Source of the DNA: Bacteroidales bacterium
GTDB taxonomy: Bacteria > Bacteroidota > Bacteroidia > Bacteroidales > UBA932
DNA length: 12,480 bases
Assembly: GCA_016283985.1 (NCBI GenBank)
Contig: JAEENZ010000213.1
Location: forward strand, 1-12,480
Reading direction: 5' to 3'
Part shown: positions 1 through 6,542 of the stretch, one piece after another
How the letters are laid out: every line of letters begins with the position of its first letter
Position numbering within the stretch: the first letter of the stretch is position 1
Translations under genes and position numbers: made by a program
The notes under the pieces: generated by a model
Seen by the model: only the letters and a program-made list of their open reading frames with translations
Database searches by the model: none
Told to the model about the DNA's origin: nothing

Positions 1-1927
1 ACTCGCATCCCCATGGACCCCCGGACTCGTCCGAGAGGCGGGACAGGCAATGGGCAACGAAGTGCTAGAGTACGGGGTGGATGTGCTGCTGGGCCCTGGC
101 GTGAACATACACCGCAACCCCCTCTGCGGCAGAAATTTCGAATATTATTCCGAGGACCCCGTGCTTGCCGGGGAGACGGCCGCCGCAATGGTGGACGGAA
201 TCGAGTCCAACGGAGTAGGTGCCTGCGTGAAGCACTTCGCTGTCAACAATCAGGAACTTAACCGACTCCAAAACGATGCCCGCGTCAGCAGGCGCGCCCT
301 TCGTGAGATATACCTCAAGGTATTTGAAATAGCGATACGCAAGTCACAGCCGTGGACACTGATGACCTCCTACAACTATATCAACGGCACCCACGCATCC
401 GAAGCCCCCTGGCTCCTGACCGATATACTCCGTGGCGAATGGGGGTTTGAAGGCACAGTGATGACCGACTGGGGCGGAGGCTATGATACAGCAGCGCAGG
501 TCCACGCCGGCAACGAACTCATCCAGCCCGGCTCCGACACCCGTTACAATGCGCTGATAGCGGCGGTCATGGAAGGACGTCTTTCCATGGAAGACGTGGA
601 CAGGAGCGTAACCCGCGCCCTTGAGCTGATTGTGAAATGTCCCTCCTACCGGGGCATCAAGCACTCCGACGCCCCCGACCTGGAGGCTCACGCAGCAGTG
701 TGCCGCAAAGTGGCGGATGAGGGAGTGGTGCTGCTCAAGAACGAAGGCGCCCTGCCATTCGGACCCTCCGGCACTACTGCGTTGCTCGGCGTGACATCTT
801 ATGCGTTTATAGCCGGCGGCACCGGCTCCGGTGACGTCCACCGCCCCTATGTGGTGGACCTGCAGCAAGGCCTCGCCGATGAAGGCTTCACACTCGAAAG
901 CGGCCTTGACAAGTTTTATTCTGCCTACATGCAGGATGAACGCTGGCGTTGCGCAATGGTGGACGGTAAGAATTCGTGGGTAATCGACAGGGAACGTCCG
1001 ATCGAGGTGGTGCCAGTGGACATTATCCGCACCGCAGCCCGGACAGCGGACCGTGCCGTAATAACTTTCGGGCGCGTCTTCGGAGAGGGAAAGGACAGGG
1101 ATCTGTATCATAACTACCTCTTGCAGGACAGGGAGTTGCAGCTACTGCGCGAGACATCCAGCGCCTTCCGTGAAAGGGGTAAGAAAGTAACCGTGATACT
1201 GAACATCGGAGGCATAGTTGAAATAGAAAGTTGGAAAGACCTGGCAGATGCCATAATCATCTGCTGGCAGCCGGGAGAAGAGGGCGGCCACACCGTGGCT
1301 TCCGTGCTCAGCGGTGAGGTAAACCCTTCCGGACGCCTTCCCATGACCATTTCAAAACGCTATGAAGACGAACCATCCGCGCCCAACTTCCCCCTGATCT
1401 ATGCAGACAAGCCATTCAATTATTCTTACTACCGCCGTCTGGAGGGTAACAGGAAGGACTACACCGTCAAGGACATAGACTACACCGATTATGAAGAGGA
1501 CATATGGGTGGGTTACCGCTATTTCTGCACGAAGGCCCGCGACCGGGTGTCCTATCCCTTCGGTTATGGTCTCAGTTATACTTCTTTCAAATGGAAGAAT
1601 ATGAAGGTGGAGGCGTTGGATGGTGCCTGGAAGGTGCGGGTTGATGTCACAAACTCAGGAAAGAGAGCCGGGAAAGATGTTGTGCAACTATATGTCTCCG
1701 CTCCGGGAAGGGATATGGAAAAGCCCGCCCGTGAACTGAAGGCTTTTGCCAAGACTCCGGAACTGCAGCCCGGCGAGAGTTGCACCGTGGAAATGATTCT
1801 TGCGGAAAGTGACCTTGCCTCATGGGATGAAGACTCGGATTCCTGGGTATCAGAGAAGGGACGATACCGCCTGATTGCAGCCAAGAATGCCGCAGACCGC
1901 GGCCTCCGCAAGATAATAAGGATTTAA
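1..1927 (+). CDS. GH3 family beta-glycosidase, 5'-truncated by the window edge
   Basis: Glycoside hydrolase family 3 enzyme, probably a beta-glucosidase-like exo-enzyme acting on plant or other glycans. The frame is open from base 2, and residues encoded before the ATG at 50 (LASPWTPGLVREAGQA) match the family, so the true start lies left of the window; about 641 C-terminal residues are visible. Numbering from base 2, the sequence shows GVNIHRNPLCGRNFEYYSEDP, the KHFAVNNQE motif, and VMTDWGGG with the likely nucleophile Asp156. The second domain starts near DEGVVLLKNEGALPF, and GEGKDRD (Glu362) is the probable acid/base. The last ~100 residues form the fibronectin-III-like domain of GH3 enzymes (DVVQLYVSAP, ARELKAF). 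No PA14 insertion is seen. Substrate cannot be read from sequence, and export cannot be judged because the N terminus is missing. The next gene begins 14 nt downstream, suggesting an operon. Confidence 0.93.
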   Translation, partial: LASPWTPGLVREAGQAMGNEVLEYGVDVLLGPGVNIHRNPLCGRNFEYYSEDPVLAGETAAAMVDGIESNGVGACVKHFAVNNQELNRLQNDARVSRRALREIYLKVFEIAIRKSQPWTLMTSYNYINGTHASEAPWLLTDILRGEWGFEGTVMTDWGGGYDTAAQVHAGNELIQPGSDTRYNALIAAVMEGRLSMEDVDRSVTRALELIVKCPSYRGIKHSDAPDLEAHAAVCRKVADEGVVLLKNEGALPFGPSGTTALLGVTSYAFIAGGTGSGDVHRPYVVDLQQGLADEGFTLESGLDKFYSAYMQDERWRCAMVDGKNSWVIDRERPIEVVPVDIIRTAARTADRAVITFGRVFGEGKDRDLYHNYLLQDRELQLLRETSSAFRERGKKVTVILNIGGIVEIESWKDLADAIIICWQPGEEGGHTVASVLSGEVNPSGRLPMTISKRYEDEPSAPNFPLIYADKPFNYSYYRRLEGNRKDYTVKDIDYTDYEEDIWVGYRYFCTKARDRVSYPFGYGLSYTSFKWKNMKVEALDGAWKVRVDVTNSGKRAGKDVVQLYVSAPGRDMEKPARELKAFAKTPELQPGESCTVEMILAESDLASWDEDSDSWVSEKGRYRLIAAKNAADRGLRKIIRI

Positions 1928-1941
1928 ACTTGCCCGCGACT

Positions 1942-2820
1942 ATGACAATCAAAGAAGGCCGCATGCCCTTCATGGGCTACAGTACGTACTACAGGATAGT
2001 GGGAGAACCTTCCGTAAGGCCTCCCCTGCTGCTTCTTCACGGCGGTCCCGGAAGCACGCACAATTACTTCGAAGTGCTGGACCGCGTTGCCGGCGAAACC
2101 GGTCGCCAGGTGATTTCCTACGACCAGTTAGGCTGCGGGGAATCATACCTGGACGGCCACCCGGAACTGTGGACTCTGGATACCTGGATGGACGAACTGA
2201 TAGCCCTCCGGGAGCATCTTCATCTCGACAGGATGCACATCCTGGGACAGTCCTGGGGCGGCATGCTCATCATCGCCTACCTCATCGAAAAGAAGCCGGA
2301 AGGCATCTGCTCAGCCATCATCTCCAGCGGCCACGCATCCTCCAGCCTCTGGGCCAGCGAGCAGCACAGGATGATAGCGCTGATGCCCGAAGAGGACCAG
2401 GAAGCGATCCGCAAGGCTGAAGAAACCGGCGACTTCAATGCCCCCGGTTACCTCCGGGCCAACGACCGTTTCATGGAACTCCACTGTGCCAGCACGGACG
2501 AGAACAGCCCGGAATGCCTCACGCGCCCCAAACGTTTCGGAGACGAGGCCTACCTGTATGGCTGGGGTCCCAACGAATATGTCCCCACCGGCAACCTGGG
2601 GAATTTCGAATACATTGACCGTCTTGGGGAGATATCGTGCCCCTGCCTACTTTTCAGCGGTTCAGAAGACCTGTGTACGCCCGCCGTGGCACGTTCGATG
2701 TACGAAGGGATTCCCGGCAGCCGTTGGGAACTGATGGAAGGCGCCCGCCATATGTGCTTTGTAGACCGCCACGAAGACTACTGCCGCATCCTTGAGTCCT
2801 GGCTGGAGGAGCACGACTAG
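1942..2820 (+). CDS. Proline iminopeptidase-like alpha/beta hydrolase (peptidase family S33)
   Basis: Alpha/beta hydrolase of 292 residues that resembles proline iminopeptidases, which remove N-terminal proline (or other residues) from peptides in the cytoplasm. Motifs: HGGPG oxyanion segment at 33-37, YDQLGCGES just after it, nucleophile elbow GQSWGG with Ser104, Asp243 in SGSEDLCTP and His270 in GARHMCF, giving a complete triad in the usual order; the cap domain lies between about 120 and 220. There is no signal peptide. ATG 1942 is preferred over TTG 1930 because MTIKEGRMPFMGYSTYYRIVG matches the family N terminus and needs no extension. The gene follows the GH3 stop by 14 nt and is probably cotranscribed. 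S33 members vary in specificity, so the activity is inferred from family. Confidence 0.88.
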   Translation: MTIKEGRMPFMGYSTYYRIVGEPSVRPPLLLLHGGPGSTHNYFEVLDRVAGETGRQVISYDQLGCGESYLDGHPELWTLDTWMDELIALREHLHLDRMHILGQSWGGMLIIAYLIEKKPEGICSAIISSGHASSSLWASEQHRMIALMPEEDQEAIRKAEETGDFNAPGYLRANDRFMELHCASTDENSPECLTRPKRFGDEAYLYGWGPNEYVPTGNLGNFEYIDRLGEISCPCLLFSGSEDLCTPAVARSMYEGIPGSRWELMEGARHMCFVDRHEDYCRILESWLEEHD

Positions 2821-2830
2821 CCCGCAAGTC

Positions 2831-2975
2831 CGGCTCTTCACCACAATATGGCCGAAAATCAAGTTAAGAGCCGTCCCAATGCGGATCTTCGCCACAATAT
2901 GGCCGAAAATCAGGTTAAGAGCCGTCCCAATGCGGATCTTGGCTACAATATGGCCGAAAATCAGGTTAAGAGCCG
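2831..2975. repeat. Three-copy 51-bp tandem repeat with inverted-repeat ends
   Basis: Three copies of a 43-bp core (2831-2873, 2882-2924, 2933-2975) are separated by two identical 8-bp spacers, TCCCAATG (2874-2881 and 2925-2932), giving a 51-bp period. Each core starts CGG(C/A)TCTT and ends AAGAGCCG. The ends are a perfect 8-bp inverted repeat in copy 1 and match at 7 of 8 positions in copies 2 and 3, around a conserved centre, CAATATGGCCGAAAATCA. Copies differ at only a few positions. The array fills the gap between the iminopeptidase stop and the tRNA-Phe terminator. Because 51 is a multiple of three, both strands read as repetitive 17-residue ORFs, which I regard as accidental. Function unknown; it resembles a dispersed intergenic hairpin element or minisatellite. 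Confidence 0.9.
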
Positions 2976-2999
2976 AAGTACAAGACAAAAGTGGGACGG

Positions 3000-3030
3000 A
3001 AAAAGAAAACCCGCTGATAATCAGCGGGTT
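3000..3030 (-). terminator. Rho-independent terminator of tRNA-Phe
   Basis: AACCCGCTGA (3008-3017) and TCAGCGGGTT (3021-3030) form a perfect 10-bp stem with a 3-nt loop. Read on the minus strand, the stem is followed by TTTTCTTTTT (complement of 3000-3009). The plus strand has no comparable T run, so the terminator serves the minus-strand tRNA gene, whose 3' end is 5 nt upstream. Confidence 0.88.
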
Positions 3031-3034
3031 ACTG

Positions 3035-3107
3035 TGGTGCTGGGAAGAATCGAACTGCCGACACAAGGATTTTCAGTCCTTTGCTCTACCATCTGAGCTA
3101 CAGCACC
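3035..3107 (-). tRNA. tRNA-Phe (anticodon GAA)
   Basis: A complete 73-nt cloverleaf on the minus strand. The acceptor arms GGTGCTG and CAGCACC pair over 7 bp, with discriminator A at 3035. The anticodon stem AAGGA/TCCTT encloses loop CTGAAAA, giving anticodon GAA (complement of 3072-3074). The D arm contains GTAGCTCAGATGGTAGAGC and the T arm has the usual GTTCGATTC. CCA is not encoded (ACAG follows), so a CCA-adding enzyme is needed. The gene has its own promoter and terminator and stands alone. Confidence 0.97.
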
Positions 3108-3124
3108 GTTTTGGTTTGGGATTG

Positions 3125-3155
3125 CAAAGATAGACAAAATTGCGGAAGTCACAAA
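3125..3155 (-). promoter_or_regulatory. Bacteroidetes-type promoter of tRNA-Phe
   Basis: On the minus strand, TTTG (complement of 3152-3155) is followed after exactly 19 nt by TATCTTTG (complement of 3125-3132), matching the Bacteroidetes -33 TTTG / -7 TAnnTTTG consensus. The -7 element ends 17 nt before the tRNA 5' end, the same spacing as at the tRNA-Glu gene near 9451. Confidence 0.85.
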
Positions 3156-3209
3156 AATTTTTTCATCTTTATTGGGTTAGTTGCTTTTTATCTCAATAAT
3201 TGTTATTAT

Positions 3210-3217
3210 TGCATTTG
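3210..3217 (+). promoter_or_regulatory. Possible -7 element of the OmpA-domain lipoprotein gene
   Basis: TGCATTTG differs by one base from TAnnTTTG and lies about 40 nt upstream of the ATG at 3257, in an AT-rich leader. No good -33 TTTG at 19-21 nt spacing is visible, so this is weak. The rest of 3156-3256 holds no other element I can support. Confidence 0.3.
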
Positions 3218-3256
3218 GAAAAGAAGAACTTATAACCATTTAATATTATCATCATT

Positions 3257-3934
3257 ATGAAAAAGATTCTTGCATTTGCACTTTGCGGAGTACTCATTTT
3301 CTCGAGCTGCTCGAACATGAACAAGGCTGGTAAGGGCACCCTTTGGGGAGCTGGCGGCGGCGCAGTAGCCGGTGCAGCACTTGGTTACCTTATCGGTGGC
3401 GACCTTAAGTCCGCAGCTATCGGAGCAACCGCAGGCACCGCAGTAGGTGCAACCACAGGAGCCCTCATCGGCCAGAAGATGGACAAGAAGGCCGCAGAAC
3501 TCGCTGCCCTCAATGCAAAGGTCGAGACCTTCGAAATCAACGGCCTCGAGGCAATCCGTGTCACTTTCGACAACGGCATTCTATTCAAGACCAACGAAAT
3601 CGCCCTTAATGAAGAAGCGCAGAAGTCCCTGCAGAACTTCGCAGCCGCCATGGCAGATCTGCCGGATACCGACATCACCATCTGGGGCCACACCGACAAC
3701 ACCGGCACCGCAGCTGTCAACCAGCGCATCTCGAAGCAGCGCGCAGCAGCCGTCGAGAAGTGCCTCGCACAGGCTGGCTTGAAGAACAAGATGGTTGCTG
3801 AAGGCAAATCCTTCGATCTTCCCATCGCCACCAACGACACCGAAGAGGGCCGTGCACAGAACCGCCGCGTCGAGGTGTACGTGACCGCCAACGAGGCCAT
3901 GATCAAGGCCGCAGAAGCCGGTACCCTCAAATAG
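3257..3934 (+). CDS. Glycine-zipper / OmpA-domain lipoprotein
   Basis: A 225-residue outer-membrane-type lipoprotein that should tether the envelope to peptidoglycan. The signal peptide MKKILAFALCGVLIFSSC ends in a lipobox with Cys18. Residues about 28-73 are rich in Gly and Ala with regularly spaced small residues (GAGGGAVAGAALGYLIGG, then GATAGTAVGATTGALIG), a glycine-zipper segment likely to insert into membrane. Residues about 100-210 form an OmpA C-terminal domain: GHTDNTG with Asp147 and NQRISKQRAAAV with Arg162. These have the same 15-residue separation as the Asp/Arg pair that grips diaminopimelate in Acinetobacter OmpA; NRRVEV follows at 202-207. No N-terminal beta barrel is present. 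The stop TAG shares one base with the GTG start of the priA-like gene, suggesting coupled translation. Role inferred from domains. Confidence 0.92.
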   Translation: MKKILAFALCGVLIFSSCSNMNKAGKGTLWGAGGGAVAGAALGYLIGGDLKSAAIGATAGTAVGATTGALIGQKMDKKAAELAALNAKVETFEINGLEAIRVTFDNGILFKTNEIALNEEAQKSLQNFAAAMADLPDTDITIWGHTDNTGTAAVNQRISKQRAAAVEKCLAQAGLKNKMVAEGKSFDLPIATNDTEEGRAQNRRVEVYVTANEAMIKAAEAGTLK

Positions 3935-5706
3935 TGCAGCCCAAGCGCTACATAAAGCTTATACTCCCACTCCGCCTGGAGTGGGAGCCTTGTTATTATC
4001 TGTCCGGAAATGCCGACATCGGACAGCGCGTTATCGTGAAATTCGCCGGCAGGAGAGTTGTCGGGGTGGTTTCCGAAACGGATGTCACCCCTGACATCGA
4101 TCCATCCAGGATCCAACCCGTGCTTGCCATAGAAACCGGGCTGGAACCCATTTCGCCGCTGGAGATTGAGTTGTGGCGATTCATGGCGGATTATTACCTC
4201 TGCACCATAGGAGAGGTTTACAAGGCCGCATATCCCAACCAGAAAACCGCATCCGAGGAAATCGGCGCCCAGAGACTTCAACGCAAACATGCGCTTGAAT
4301 CCCGCGCCGAAGACATCTGGCGTGCACGCATCGCCCGCTTGCAGGCAAGGCTGGATGCAAAGAATGCCGATCTCGAACGCAGGCACAATGATACCGTTCG
4401 CGCCAGGCTGGAAGCCCAGAAAAACGATATCCTCCAGGAACTTCAGGAGGCCGAAAACCGGCTTGCTGCCCTGAGCCACAGCCTCCAGATCGAGAATGAT
4501 GACTATTCCGCCCTTCTGGCAAAGGTGCCGGACCTGAAACCGGAACCCACCTTCCGAGAGGCCCTTAAAACAGGCAAGCCCGTCCTCCTTAAATCTTCGG
4601 ATCGGAATTCCGACTATATAAAGGCATCCTCCATAACGGTAAGAAGCGGGAAAAACGTCTGTATCCTGGTCAACGAGACGGCCCTTGCCGGTCAACTGTT
4701 CGACAGTCTCCGGGCATCTTTCGGAGAGCTTCTTCTCGTACATCATTCCAAAATGACGGCCAGCGCCCGCAGGCGCATTACCGATGCAATACGTTCCGGA
4801 AGGCCTTATGTCGTCGTCGGCACACGCTCCGCCATCTTCCTGCCACATAGGGACCTGGGCCTAATCATAGTGGAGAACGAAGAATCTGCATTCTACAAAC
4901 AGAGCGACACCGCTCCCCGTTACAATGCCAGGGACTGCGCCGTGCAGCTCGCCCGCATACACGGAAGCCGGATCATACTCGGGTCGGTCTCCCCTTCACT
5001 GGAATCCATCCTGAATGCCCACAGCGGGCGGTATGTCCTTTTCGACAGGAATCCGGACGGGCAGGAAATCCAACCCGGATGCCAGTTCAGCCTGATCGAC
5101 ATCCCGGCTGAGCGTAAGAAGAACGGGATGGAGGGGCCGTTCTCCCGGAAACTTCAGGATGCCATGCGCCGAAGTCATAATACTGCCCTTATCCGCGGCT
5201 ATGAGAAGCCGGAAGAACTCGAAGGTATCGATGCCGACATCCTCACGATTCCGCAGGCTGCCAAAACGGATCTGGGCGGATATGACCTGACCGCAATCCT
5301 GAACGCAGACGCCCTCTTCAACCCTTCCGATTTCCGTTCGGACGAGCACGCATTCCAGTATCTGGAGCGTCTGCGCAGCATCTGCCCCCGGCTGATAGTA
5401 CAGACAAGGCAGTCCGGGCATCAGGTGTTCGGCCTGAAGAGCGCCGAACCGCTGCTGGAAGAACGCAGCAGGTTCAGCCTTCCCCCTTATACGCGCATGG
5501 TGGAGATGCGCACCCAAAAAGCATCGGAACTGGGACAGGCACTCTCCGCTGCAGGTTTCTCCCCCATGACCATGCCGGATTCCGTGCGCGTGTGCATTGC
5601 CCGGGACAAGCGTCTTTCCGAAGAAAAAAATAAACTCCGGAAAACCGTGGAGGCCTTCCGGAGCTCATCTAAAGCCGATGTCGTAATAGACGTCGATCCT
5701 GTTTGA
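3934..5706 (+). CDS. priA: PriA-like primosomal protein lacking helicase and zinc motifs
   Basis: A 590-residue PriA homologue; PriA restarts stalled forks and loads the replicative helicase. The GTG start at 3934 is chosen because PKRYIKLILPL matches the family N terminus and no nearby in-frame alternative exists. Residues 1-105 resemble the 3'-DNA-binding domain (ADYYLCTIGEVYKAAYP). Residues ~112-186 are charged, Arg/Glu/Leu/Ala-rich and predicted coiled coil, where a winged helix is normal. Lobe 1 is recognisable from VVVGTRSAIFLP (294-304) and LGSVSPSLES (349-358), but the Walker A site reads LLKSSDRNSDY instead of GVTGSGKTE, and DEEH reads ENEE (314-317). The zinc-cysteine insertion and about 150 residues around it are missing; motifs V and VI (GTQM..KG, QVAGRAGR) are not kept. 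NADALFNPSDFRS and RFSLPPYTRMVEM retain PriA landmarks. No frameshift is evident. Likely DNA-binding but not ATP-driven, as in actinobacterial PriA. Confidence 0.85.
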   Translation: MQPKRYIKLILPLRLEWEPCYYLSGNADIGQRVIVKFAGRRVVGVVSETDVTPDIDPSRIQPVLAIETGLEPISPLEIELWRFMADYYLCTIGEVYKAAYPNQKTASEEIGAQRLQRKHALESRAEDIWRARIARLQARLDAKNADLERRHNDTVRARLEAQKNDILQELQEAENRLAALSHSLQIENDDYSALLAKVPDLKPEPTFREALKTGKPVLLKSSDRNSDYIKASSITVRSGKNVCILVNETALAGQLFDSLRASFGELLLVHHSKMTASARRRITDAIRSGRPYVVVGTRSAIFLPHRDLGLIIVENEESAFYKQSDTAPRYNARDCAVQLARIHGSRIILGSVSPSLESILNAHSGRYVLFDRNPDGQEIQPGCQFSLIDIPAERKKNGMEGPFSRKLQDAMRRSHNTALIRGYEKPEELEGIDADILTIPQAAKTDLGGYDLTAILNADALFNPSDFRSDEHAFQYLERLRSICPRLIVQTRQSGHQVFGLKSAEPLLEERSRFSLPPYTRMVEMRTQKASELGQALSAAGFSPMTMPDSVRVCIARDKRLSEEKNKLRKTVEAFRSSSKADVVIDVDPV

Positions 5707-6513
5707 TTACTGGAGCTTGTAAACTACAGGGAATACGTAGCTGACAGCGACAGGCTCACCGTTCTGCATGCCGGGAGTCCAGGCGGGAGCAGAAGAAACG
5801 ACGCGGACCGCTTCTGCATCGAGTTCGGGATCAACGCTCTTGATAACCCTTACGTTCTGGATGCTGCCATCCTTGCCGACCTTGAACTTCAAGACCACGC
5901 GGCCTTCCTTACCTGCTGCCTTTGCAGCCTCCGGATAAACGATCTGGCTGCTGACCCACTTAGTGAAATCTGCGTCGCCACCACCTTCGAATCCGGGCTT
6001 CTTTTCTACGAGGATGAAGGGAATCTCTTCCTCTTCAATCACTTCCTCAGCAACTTCCTGTGCAGCCGCAGCGGCCTCTGCTCCCTTTTCAGCAGCATCG
6101 GCAGTAATCTGCTCGGCAGCGCCTTCTACGATTTCTTCAGCCTTGTCTGCAGTCTCGGCCGCGGCCTCTTCTACGGCAGCCTTTTCGAGAACGAGCATGT
6201 CGATTCCACGGACCTTGAGGAGAGCGTCGATCTCTTCCTCATCTACGCCATTGTCTTCGAGAGCGACATCGAAAGCATCGTTGAAGATAGCGTCGAGTTC
6301 CTCGTCGTCCTGGATCTTGAATTTCTTGAGGACGGCCTGTTTTGCAGCGACAGCTTCCTTAATGGCAGCTTCGTCGCCGGATGCCACGGCCTGAACGAGG
6401 GCGGTAGCGGCCTTCTGTGCCTCTGCGGAAACGGTTTCGGCACTGGGCTTCTTGGTGTTGCATGCTACAAGAACCAATGCAGCGATTGCAAGTAATGAAA
6501 CGATTTTCTTCAT
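5707..6513 (-). CDS. Lipoprotein with a TonB C-terminal domain
   Basis: A 268-residue protein with a lipoprotein signal (MKKIVSLLAIAALVLVAC, Cys18). Residues ~25-105 are mostly helical, with acidic patches (DDEELDAIF, VDEEEIDALL). Residues ~110-163 are a low-complexity Ala/Glu linker. Residues ~170-268 form a TonB C-terminal domain of Bacteroidetes type: GFEGGGDADFTKWV, IVYPEAAKAAGKEGRVVLKF, KDGSIQNVRVIKSVDPELD and a final VSYVFPVVYKLQ. Known TonB proteins use an N-terminal transmembrane helix and a Pro-rich periplasmic linker to carry ExbBD energy to outer-membrane receptors; this one is lipid-anchored with an Ala/Glu linker. It may therefore not be a classical energy transducer. It starts 29 nt after the DUF1343 gene, probably in the same operon, and its stop abuts the stop of the convergent priA-like gene. 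Confidence 0.88.
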   Translation of the reverse strand: MKKIVSLLAIAALVLVACNTKKPSAETVSAEAQKAATALVQAVASGDEAAIKEAVAAKQAVLKKFKIQDDEELDAIFNDAFDVALEDNGVDEEEIDALLKVRGIDMLVLEKAAVEEAAAETADKAEEIVEGAAEQITADAAEKGAEAAAAAQEVAEEVIEEEEIPFILVEKKPGFEGGGDADFTKWVSSQIVYPEAAKAAGKEGRVVLKFKVGKDGSIQNVRVIKSVDPELDAEAVRVVSSAPAWTPGMQNGEPVAVSYVFPVVYKLQ

Positions 6514-6542
6514 AATGATAAAGGATTATAAATAAGGATTAG

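Noticed and set aside
1930..1941. TTG start extending the iminopeptidase by four residues
   Set aside because: ATG 1942 matches the family N terminus and the extension adds no conserved residues.
2831..2975. CRISPR array
   Set aside because: The spacers are only 8 bp and identical, and the 43-bp cores vary more than the spacers do; no cas gene is nearby.
2848..3096. ORF with 17-residue repeats (MAENQVKSRPNADL...) and the opposite-strand repeat ORF (ALNLIFGHIVAKIRIG)
   Set aside because: They arise because the repeat period is 51 bp, have no initiation context, and the plus-strand one runs through a terminator and into tRNA-Phe.
4576..4620. Frameshift or pseudogene explanation for the missing PriA Walker A
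   Set aside because: The same frame carries conserved PriA sequence before and after, and no stop or shifted homologous segment is visible in the other frames there.
3385..4848. Long minus-strand ORF of 487 codons
   Set aside because: It is antisense to the OmpA-domain lipoprotein and priA-like genes, both supported by strong motifs; its translation resembles no family and is typical of GC-rich shadow frames.
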